A stretch of 64,000 nucleotides of DNA from Nymphaea colorata (taxonomy: Eukaryota > Streptophyta > Magnoliopsida > Nymphaeales > Nymphaeaceae), in contig NC_045139.1 of assembly GCF_008831285.2 (NCBI RefSeq), forward strand, positions 35,499,706-35,563,705, written 5' to 3'. The notes under the pieces are model-generated. The model saw nothing but the letters and a program-made list of their open reading frames with translations, made no database searches and was not told where the DNA came from. Numbering within the stretch: the stretch's first letter is position 1; each line of letters begins with the position of its first letter. Shown piece by piece: positions 37,388-47,500 of this stretch. The position numbers were made by a program, and so were the translations under genes.

Positions 37388-39203
37388 ATAAATATTTAAG
37401 ATTCTCATTTAAAAATAAAGAACATTCAAGAGACTGGTGTAGGCAACTGCCCGCACAGTCACAAATGTAACTACGCCACTGATTAAACTGCAATCTGAAA
37501 GCAAGAAAATCAGGCAATTGATCCCAAGCAGTACCTTGGTTGGTTGAACTCGGTCCAGCCTCATGGACTAATGGCGTTGAAGGAGACGATTCTCCCTGCC
37601 CAACAGTGGAGATAGTTGTCTGAGAGCCTTCACTTGTTCTTACACTTCCAGAATCGGATCCCTGACATTAAAAAATTAAGTTAATATCCAAGCTCAACTA
37701 CTAAGCCAGTTTGAGAAAACACAACAGCATATTGGTCTTCCACTCATATATATATATAGTTGTTTTTTATGAAAAATGTTAATTTTTCTATCAAAATCTT
37801 GATGCTATGAAACCCATTCACGTTTGCTTATTATAAAAACCTTACTAAAACCCAAAAAATGATCAACTTAATATATATTTTTCATCAACCTACTTTAAGA
37901 TCATATTTATGGTTAGATTAAAAAAAAACACTTTAAATATCAAATATCACATATATAGTCCATTAAAAGGTGACTCTAAAACTAATGGACACCAAACTTG
38001 AGCCATGTAATTCATCATTATGGATGGTTGAAAGAAAAACAAGGTAAAAAATTGATTTAATTTATACTTTTTTTTCTTATTTTTCTTTCAACCGTTTGTC
38101 ACGACAAACTAAATGGTCCTTACGAGTGAGTTGGGTAACTCTGCCTATCTAAAAGTACAGTTCAATATATATATATATATACACTCATTCAGATGGACTA
38201 AGGATGGGTGGCGGGAGGATTTCAGCATGGACCTGCCCAGTATAAGGAATAAAGAAATACAAATGAAAATTGCAGCTGCAAAAATCACCAAGTTGAAGAA
38301 AAGAAAATGTTAATTTGTCTTAATCATTTCATTCATTTTGGTTTTTAACCTGTTCCGCTGGAATTTCACCCTCTTCGAGCTCCTTCCCTTCTTCATCCGG
38401 TTTTTCACCTCTTACAAGATGTGGAGTCGCCGTCCTCATCTTTTTACAATCAAGTTGTGGCAAATCAATATCACCTTGTGCACATTCAATTCCTACAATG
38501 TCAAAGATGGTTGAAAGTGTTGGACGTCTTATAACATTGATTAAATCTAAAGTAGGAAACTAAAAGAATTGAATATGGTATGCCTCACATGATTTAAGTT
38601 TTCTTGATAAATAACCGCATATATAGAGTTGGAGTGTCAAAATTATACTAGATGAAAAATATTTACATTTTCAGCACTCAGACCTGATTTTAGAGTGGAT
38701 AAACATAAAAACTACGATCTAAAATCTCCATAAAATCTGATTTGTACATCAAAATTCATTATTCTTTTGAATTCCACATACTATGATCTAAAATCTCCAT
38801 AAAATCTGCTTTGTACATCAAAATTCATTATTCTTTTGAATTCCACATTAATTTTGGATACTTAGAGTCCATCCTTGTGTTTGGACCTGTGTAATTAAAC
38901 ATGTAGAACTCTATGTTTGGATTTGTGAGAAAAAAACAGTATAGATCACATTAATGAATGATTGTTGAATAACGATGTTTACAACTTTATTCTACGTGGT
39001 TGTGATGCAACGGATCTCATCCACAGATAACAAACATACTGAATGGAAAAGCATGGCAACAAGGATGAAAAGAACTTTATGGCACTGCAATTTTAAAGCG
39101 CAAATAGTTGAATTGTGGGCTTACCTGCAGAACCAACCATGCACCCACTAGCTGATGATCCATTACCTTCCAATGCAAGCCTTTTAATGTCCTTATCGTT
39201 CAT
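35311..39203 (-). CDS. Unrecognised nuclear-type protein with EAR and WUS-box-like motifs
   Basis: Firm exons (minus): 39203-39125, 38492-38350, 37661-37535, 36315-36163 and 35862-35311. Between the third and fourth there must be extra coding sequence to keep phase. Either exons 36692-36527 plus 36446-36395, or one exon 36606-36395, fits; I cannot choose. The first alternative gives about 423 residues. Visible features: an acidic stretch (EEGKELEEGEIPAE), a Ser/Thr-rich segment, a basic stretch (EHYQERRKNDL, KMRRGYLKHVTPR), an EAR repression motif (KKFDLNLLPDMDED), a Pro/Ala-rich region, and a C terminus QTLQLFPKSS that matches the WUS-box pattern TLxLFP. No homeodomain is seen, so it is not an ordinary WOX protein. 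A role as a transcriptional co-repressor that recruits TOPLESS is inferred from these motifs only. Confidence 0.6.
37252..37481. mobile_element. hAT-type MITE, 230 bp, with perfect 8-bp target duplication
   Basis: The ends are CAGTAGCGGAGCTAG and GTAACTACGCCACTG, inverted repeats with about 11 of 14 matches. Both sides carry ATTAAACT (37244-37251 and 37482-37489). It lies in an intron of the EAR-motif gene just downstream of exon 37535-37661. It holds a TA microsatellite of about 65 bases (37320-37384). Confidence 0.85.
37320..37384. repeat. (TA)n microsatellite inside the hAT MITE
   Basis: Perfect TA run of about 65 bases. Confidence 0.95.
38712..38849. repeat. Near-perfect 69-bp tandem duplication
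   Basis: Units 38712-38780 and 38781-38849 share CTA(C/T)GATCTAAAATCTCC, TTGTACATCAAAATTC and CTTTTGAATTCCACAT. They differ at only a few positions, so it is recent. It lies in intron 1 of the EAR-motif gene. Confidence 0.9.
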
Positions 39204-39435
39204 CTTCTCTAGTTTATACATCAGTAAACATCAAATAACTCCTGCAAAATCCAAAACAGTTAGAAACCAGCAACTTTCAAATCTAATAAGATGAAATAGG
39301 ACTGCTTCTACAAGGGAAGCGTAGTTTCTCACCTCACTGTACAAGAAAATTAGGCAAGAGATGGAGATGAATAAAATAATTTGGGAAGAAATCTTTCTCT
39401 CTCTCTGTGCATACCATCTTCACAAGCAAGACTAA

Positions 39436-39443
39436 TATATATA
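39436..39443 (-). promoter_or_regulatory. Probable TATA box of the EAR-motif gene
   Basis: On the minus strand CTTATATATATTAG occurs about 235 bases upstream of the start codon, followed by a CT-rich leader and short purine tract. It is a good match to the plant TATA consensus at a sensible place; the transcription start is not known. Confidence 0.5.
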
Positions 39444-39892
39444 AGAGAAAAGTGCCTCCATTTGGTGCTTAATTATATCTGGAATGTCACATGGCTTGTA
39501 ATGTGTAAACTTGACATGAGAAAAGATTTGTAACCATGTGTTTGAACCGCTGCACAGAAACGGTAAGCGGGAATTATGCGTATTTGGCATTTTTCTATAA
39601 AGTAGAATTGCCACTTTGCTGACACATATCTAATTTTCAGAAAGGTTGTGAAAGCCACCTGCTATACCCATGTACTTTACAGGTAATAGAAGAACATTAA
39701 TGCACCCAATAAATTAGCCGTTACTAATTGAATAACGTTGTATTTTTCTTTTATGAAGCATAAGATTATTTTGCTCTAAGTTAGCGAGAGTTTGGCAATG
39801 TGCTAACCATGGTTAACTTTTTTTTTGTTTTGATGTTTCAAGACTGCCGCTTGTTATCACCCAACAAAATTAATTTTGGGGCCTTCGTAATA

Positions 39893-40267
39893 GGGATGTC
39901 AATATGTCTTATTTGAACTGGTTGTCTAACCGAACCATTCTCAAACAATCAGATATGAAAAAAAAATTAATATCCAACTATGAAATCGAATCAGAATAGG
40001 ATGAAATGACATCCAATCGGATTTAGATCATATTTAATTTTAAATAAATATCTTATATCCAATGCTCTTACATTTTGAAAGTCAGACGGAATAGAACTTT
40101 GCTGTAAAAATCAGATTTGAATCAGATTCAAATTCTAAAATCTGATTTCAGATTCAGATATGGCTTTTATTTGTTCGTATTTGAATCCGAATTTAAGTTC
40201 TGTGAATATTCAAAAAAGTAGATATAGTTAAGGGTATAACTTAGAAGTTGATCCATTGACATCTTTA
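39893..40267. mobile_element. AT-rich terminal-inverted-repeat element, copy 3
   Basis: It begins GGGATGTCAATATG and ends CCATTGACATCTT, with interior GAACCATTCTC, CAATCAGATATGAA and GATATAGTTAAGGG as in copy 1. Confidence 0.65.
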
Positions 40268-40297
40268 CTTCTTGAGGGTTTAGGTCATTCTCAATGA

Positions 40298-40714
40298 GGA
40301 TGACAATGAATTAGGTTGGAATTAGAATTATGCGTGAACTGAACTACTTCAAATAAGTCGGATATGAAAAAAAACAACATCAGATTAAGAAACCAGGTTA
40401 GATTCAATTTTAGTAAATGACATTTGATCATATTCAGATTCGGTTTCAAGTAAATATCCAATTGAATAATAGGCATCGATATGGCCGGTTCCATTTTCCT
40501 TTATTCAGTGTCTACATTTTGAAAGTCTGCTTTTGACTTATCATGACATGGATATCTAAATTTAGATACCTGAATTCGAATTTAAAAATGGTTTTGAATT
40601 AGGTTGATTTGTGTATTTAAAAAATGAAATCTTGAGTCAAAGTTAAATATGTCAATATCCGACAAATTGAATATAATAGAGGGTATGTCCGATTTCAAGT
40701 CGGTTGACATCCTT
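40298..40714. mobile_element. AT-rich terminal-inverted-repeat element, copy 4
   Basis: It begins AGGATGACAATGAA and ends CGGTTGACATCCTT. It sits 30 bases from copy 3 in the same orientation and shares CAGATTAAGAAACC- and GGATATGAAAAA-type phrases. Confidence 0.6.
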
Positions 40715-40804
40715 AATTCTCAATTGGTATGAAAAGGTAGCCAAGTAAAGCATTTTTGTTTCCATTTGAATTATAAAACAGCTAAACGAAAACAAGGTCA
40801 GTAG

Positions 40805-40810
<6 letters not shown>

Positions 40811-40855
<45 letters not shown>
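40811..40855. repeat. (AT)n microsatellite
   Basis: Perfect AT run of 45 bases. Confidence 0.95.
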
Positions 40856-40857
<2 letters not shown>

Positions 40858-41341
40858 AAAGTCAGTAAAAACCAGACCACTTGACATTATTTTTTTCTGC
40901 AATCTACCTTATAGATATGAACTTAACAGCGATAGTAATTTAGTGAGAAACATATATTAAGTTAGTCAATTTTTATTTTAATAATGTTTTTTAAATAATC
41001 TAAAAATCAAGGGCCCTTATAACATCAAAATTTTGATAGTTCACAACCAGGCCTGTGTACCATCATCGCAGAACTATCTGTCCTCTTAGTCACAGATGTA
41101 AATTTGTCCCGATCATCGATCGTTTGCTGTTCATAACAACCTTCTTTCATAATGTCATTGAGAATGCTAATTGCTTTCAAGTTTCAAGAAATCCATCTTG
41201 TCAGCAAGAAGCTACTGGGAATAACAGGAAGGGCTAAAGATGCTATTCTCTGTAACTGATTCCACCATCCCGCTTTACAAGCCCCTCTCAAAAAGTCATT
41301 GCAAAAACGAAAGTTGACATTGATCGTTGGCACAAAGTAGT

Positions 41342-41467
41342 TAGGATGCAAATGTGCCCACAAGATCTAAAATGAATCTCCCAACAAGTTTTACAATAAA
41401 TGGGTAGGATGCAGATGTGCCCACAAGATCTAAAATGAATCGCCCAACAAGTTTTACGGTAAATTTT
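41342..41467 (-). repeat. 63-bp tandem duplication downstream of the oxidoreductase stop codon
   Basis: Units 41342-41404 and 41405-41467 share TAGGATGCA, ATGTGCCCACAAGATC, TAAAATGAATC and CCCAACAAGTTTTAC, with a handful of differences. They lie about 90-220 bases past the stop codon, so probably within its 3' UTR. Confidence 0.85.
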
Positions 41468-41558
41468 GAAAACAGACAGGACTGACTGCACTCATGCCTG
41501 CAGGATATGTAGCTTTCCCACGTCTTGCAACCTTCCCAGGAAGAGGGATGAACAGGAG

Positions 41559-44500
41559 CTAGCTGCAACACCTGCCTTGAAGCGAGTATGGTGTGGGATC
41601 AACTTTTGGGACGTTGTTTAACACCATATCCACGACCATTTCTGCAGTTCCCAAGGCCTGCAAATTCAACGGCAAGAAATCATTAGAAGTTCTTGTAGTC
41701 GCAGCCCTCACCGGCTCCACACGCCTGATAAGTTGAAGATTAGAACTTTTTAACACCCAGAATGTCATTTCCTCCTACCAGGCCAAAACAATGGGGACCT
41801 TCTTGGTAGCAGGGGGAAGGACATGAGGATTTTATACCACGGAAAAACACAAACAGCACATGAAAGACATGCTTTAGTGGCTATTGCCCGTTAAAAGAAC
41901 TTTCTAATTTTCCTCGCAGTTGCATGGATATAGTCAAGTAAATAGGGTCATCTTCCACAAAAACATAATAACTTATGTTACACAAGAAAATCAGACAGCT
42001 AGAATCAGCCTTTCAGCTCTTGAACGCATTATGAGTATCCCTTTAGATACTACTCTCTAAATTAAATTTAACATCATTTACGATGACCAAACGTAGCCTA
42101 ACCCATGCCCTAGAGTAAAACCATTGGCCACAGGTCTAGCCGTACACTAAGTATAAAATCAATTTGATCCAACCATGTTCTTATGCTAGGGCCTTACATT
42201 TATGTACCTCTTTCATCTCTTCATTAATTTGCCTCAAATTCATTTTCTAAATTGACAAGCATGAGCCTTTACGGTTCACCCTCTAACGCCATGGCTGTAA
42301 GAAAGGAATGATAAGCAGCATGAAGAATTTCCATAAGCAACTGATATTTCCTTAGGATGTCATATATAAGATTTTGTCAAAGCTAAAGACTCTCATCTGC
42401 AGGCTCATTTATGCACAGCTTCTTTTCATTCTGAGATTTTGTAATTTCAAACTGATTTCTCTGACCTCTAGTATGGACACCTCTTTCCAAATTTATTAAC
42501 CAAATCTTTTAATTTGTTGGATTTTCCATTCTCTATGATCCATCCATAGTCAGCACATCTGCTTGTAGCTACAAAGGAATCCTGAAGTTCTAGCTGAGCC
42601 TGTAAAGGTAGAGTATTTTTTTATTATTTTGAATTCTTCAAATTTTTTCAAATTTTTATGAATTTTTAACATTAAAAGAGTAGATTGTAAATTTTTACAT
42701 TATGTTGCATATCTATCTTTGGGCTCGATGAATACACGTTATGTAACATATTTACAAAGAATGCCTATATCTCTTGTAACATGGCTAGCTGCTCCAAAGT
42801 CAATGGACTAAGTCACTTTGCTTTCACAATGAAGGATGTTTATGGCAGCAAGAAGTGCATCAAATTCTCCCTAGTCTTTTCCACTCTAGCTTGAGATTTA
42901 TTCATGAGTAGGAAATTGTGCTTAATTTTGAGTGGACTTACTTTCTGCAGTGTAGGCTGGATAAAATAATAGTGTGCAGTTCACATGCCTATATTTACAG
43001 CATAGGTAACAAACTGGCACCTCTGTACCCCGAGTTTTGATGGTATTGGTGTAAAAACTGTTGGGAGTAAATAAAACACCGCCTTGTGATTTATCCTTCC
43101 TTTCCTCTTCATCTACTCATACCAGCAAATAGAACATTTAGAGGACCATCTGAAGATAGCTGATTTACAGTAATAGCTTCAAGATTCATCGCATACTGAA
43201 GAAATTTGTCATGAGTTCCTGAAAAGATGGAAAAATAGGAGAATATTGCAATATTGTGGAGATAATGTAATATTAGCCTTAAGACAGGTAGACAAGCAAG
43301 AATTTGTTGGACCTTGTCACGAACTAAAAGTCTCTCCCACTAATGTCAACTCATCAGTGATACCTTTAATCTTATTTAAATATTCCATTACTGTCAAAGA
43401 TCTTTCTTGAAGTTCTAAAAATTCTTCCTGACAAACACCATATGAACATAAAAAAGCTGAGAGTTGGTACTGATTGAACTCCTTAGTCACATTCATCCAG
43501 CACGCCCACAAGACACACTTATGACAGGATGGATGTGAGATAAGCAACCATAGCTCGTTTTTCATTTACAAAACATATTCACAATTTTTAGGATAGGAAA
43601 CTGTCACAAGCTTTTTAGCATCCTGATGCTTTTTGGAATGAATTCTAGCAGTGTTCAAACTCAGCAATGTACGAGTTCAGACAGGCCATAACTCGTAATA
43701 AAAGAATGATCTACCTCTTCCAAGACAGAAAATAAGCACTGTTCAAATCTAGTGACACCTACTGAGGCAAAATTCTTAAAGAGAACATGGATTCAGAAGT
43801 ATTGAAGTCCATAACTGTGAGATCTTGAGTGGACCAGAATTTAAGACTGACCTAGGAAAAACAGGATTCCCCTACTGAAGAAAATGGGAGAAACCAAGAT
43901 ACCAAACGATGATGACAAAGACAATGAAGAGCACAAAAGCAATCAACACTCAAAAGGAGTAATCCAGCAGCCTGATTTAATGACCTGAAAGGAAAACGTG
44001 AATAAGGAATAGAATCACCAAGAAAATAAGATTCGGAGACACTGATTTTATTTTTGTAAGCCAAGACAGATGTTCTAGACACATAAAGGAAATGAACAAG
44101 ATGAAACAACTGGAAAAAGACACCAAAAAGAGCAACACAATCAATCACATATTCTCAGTGAGCCAAAGAGCAAATTTCACAGGATTGAAGAATATATGGC
44201 AGGACACAAGGATAGAAGGTGAACCAGCAAGACAAACGAAACAGAAAGATGGCCATCTCAATGTCCCAAGAACAACCACTGGTCTAAAACTATAAAATAA
44301 AGGCAGAACTGGATAAACCTGAACCAAATTTTGTAGAGGATGAGGAACTTGACCTTTGCTTTCTCTAATCAGGACATGCAACAGCAGCACTAGCAGCCTC
44401 CATGCTGGGAGAAGTCCTCTTATTTATAAATTATATTAGGGCAAAGAAGGTTATAATGCTTGTAGAGATACGAACAAGAAGAAGAGGAAGAGAAAACAAT

Positions 44501-47500
44501 GATCACGATGTAACGTGGAAAACCCTCAACACGAGGGAGAAAAAACCACGAATGAGGAGGAGTTGGTGCCCACTAGCAGCCAGACTCTCTCTCTCTTAAG
44601 ATTATCATTAACACATAAGGATTAGGGTTACATGACTTAAGTAGAGCCCAAAAACGGACTACAAGGCGGGTCGGGTATGGATCCGGACCCGAACCACACA
44701 ATCTATCAACACTCCCCCTCAAGTTGAGCATACATATCAAACATGCCCAACTTGGATACATTCCTCTCAAATGAAGCTGAAGGAAGAGCTTTCGTCAGAA
44801 CATCAGCAGTTTGGTCTTCAGACTTCATGTAAGGTAAGATCAACTCTTTCGCATCAATTCTTTCCCGAATGAAGTGACGATCGATTTCAACATGTTTTGT
44901 TCTGTCGTGAAGAACAGGATTGTTGGCTAAGTTGATTGCAGACTTGTTATCACAGTACATCTTCATAGGTCCTTCAATCTCTATTCCAATGTCAGTCAAC
45001 AATATCTTCAACCATAATAACTCTGACACTCCCATAGCAATTGCCCTATATTCTGCCTCTGCACTGGATCTAGAGCAAACATCCTGTCTCTTGCTCCTCC
45101 ATACAACAAGGTTTCCTCCCAAGTAGACACAGTACCCTGTAGTGGATCGTCTGGTATCACCACAACCTGCCCAATCCGCATCAGAGTAGCCCTCGATTTT
45201 CACAGTCTCTTGTTTCACATACAGGAGTCCCTTGCCAGGATTTTTCTTCAGGTAGCATAGCACTCTGTCCACAGCCTTCAGATGTGCATCGGTTGGCGCA
45301 TGCATGAATTGGCTCAAAACATTCACCGCAAAGGTGATATCAGGTCTCGTGAGGGTAAGATAAATTAGCTTCCCAACCAAACGTTGATATCTTCCCTTGT
45401 CTTCTTCACAGAGAGGCTCTCCATCTCTAAGACTCAACTTGTGCCCAGTGTCAGAAGGGGTAGGTGTAGGTCTACATCCCAATTTACCAGTTTCTTCCAG
45501 CAGATCTAAAGTATATTTCCTTTGGTTTAGTACAAGACCAGTACTAGACCTAGCAACCTCCATACCAAGAAAATACCTTAGCTTGCCAAGATCTTTGAGG
45601 TCGAATTCTGTAGCCAGTAACCCTTTTAGCTTGATAATCTCCTCCTCATCATCTCCAGTAACAATCATGTCATCTACGTAGACGAGCAGGATAGTAACTC
45701 TGCTCTCCTTCTTCTTCACAAACAGAGTGTGATCTCCATTTCCTTGTTTGTATCCATGACGTAGCATTACTCTTCTCAGTCGTTCAAACCACGCTCTGGG
45801 CGATTGCTTAAGGCCATACAGGGCTTTTTTCAGCTTACAACATTTTTCTGGTTCTTCATATCCTGGAGGCATATGCATATATACTTCTTCTTCGAGGTCA
45901 CCATTTAGGAATGCATTCTTAACATCCAATTGATACATCTTCCATTCCTTCATCACAGCTAGAGATATAACCACCCTCACAGTCTTCATTTTCGCAACAG
46001 GAGCAAATGTTTCCAAGTAATCAATTCCATATTTCTGGCTAAACCCCTTGGCCACAAGTCGAGCTTTATATCTTTCAACACTCCCATCTGGTTTGTACTT
46101 GATGGTATACACCCATTTGGATCCAACTAAGTGAGCGGCTTCAGGAATCTTCACCACTTCCCATGTCAAGTTTCTTCTTAGGGCATCTATTTCTTCTTTC
46201 ATTGCATCAGCCCACTTGGAGTCACTTTGAGCTTCAGCGACAGTCCTGGGAATCACAGCCAAAGAAAGAGTAGAAACAAAACACTTGTAATCTTTCCCAA
46301 GTCTGGAATAAGAAACAAAATTACCAATGGGGTGTTGAGTACATGACCTGACACCCTTTCTCAGGGCAATGGGAAGATCGTCATTCTTCTTTTCAACCTC
46401 ATCATGAGTCTCCATGGTCTCCTCGGTAGGACTTGGTTCATCCAGGGAAGGAGTGGCATTGGGATTGGAAGTAGATCTAGCATCACAAGTCATCATCTCT
46501 GTCCGAGTACCTCGTCTAGAGTAGAACTGTCCAAACAACTGAGGGCCTTCCTTCTCAATGCTATTGTCACACCTTTCCTCCTTCTCAGGCACATCAACGG
46601 TATTAAGTGAGTCTGCTTTCTTGTAGTCCAAAAAATCTATAAACTGAAGTTCCTGTCTCTGAGAATACTCTTCTCTGCCCACAGACTGCTCCCCCTGAAG
46701 AGGATTCGCACCAAAGTAAGAGGCATGTTCCAAGAAGGTAACATCTCTCGTAACATAGGCTCGACCAGCAATAGGATCAATACATTTGTATCCTTTTTGC
46801 GTAGGGGAGTATCCAACAAAGACACCTTTGATAGACCTAGGATCAAGTTTCGTGACATTTGGACTGTGATCATGGATAAAACATACACAACCAAAAACAC
46901 GAGGAGGAAGAGGAAATGGTGGACGACTGCCAGGAAGCAACGAGTGGGGAGTCTTACCGTTCAAAACACGACTGGGCATGCAGTTAATAAGATAGGCACT
47001 AGTAAGAACGACATCACCCCAATAGTGTTTAGGAAGATTTCTTTGAAACAAAAGAGCCCTGGTGACATTAAGAAGTTGACGATAACTACAGGATGTCTCG
47101 TGAACAATCCCCCGTTGTCTAAGAAACTCCTCAACAGGCTGACACATGTACTCACGGGCATTATCGGACCTGAAAGTTTTAACATTCGCACCATACTGGG
47201 TATGCACAAGAAGAATAAATGTCTCGATGATTCAAGGAACCTCGCTGCGGTCTTTTAACAAGTATATAAATGTAGCACGAGAGAAATCATCAATGAAAGT
47301 GATAAAATACTGGAAACCTTGACGGGTATGAATGCCCGAAGGTCCCCACACATCAGAGTGAATCAGGGAAAAAGCTTCATTAGCACAACTAGAAGAAAGA
47401 GGGTACGAAGCCCTCACATGTTTGGCAAACTGACAAACATCACAAGAAATGGAAGACACATCAAAGGAGGAACACAAGTCTGGAAACAAATGTTTCAAAA

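Noticed and set aside
35311-39203. Possible WOX transcription factor because of TLQLFP
   Set aside because: No homeodomain residues occur in any exon of the gene, so only the motif resemblance is reported.
46725-47258. 177-codon plus-strand frame over the copia integrase
   Set aside because: It is the antisense shadow of the gag-pol frame.
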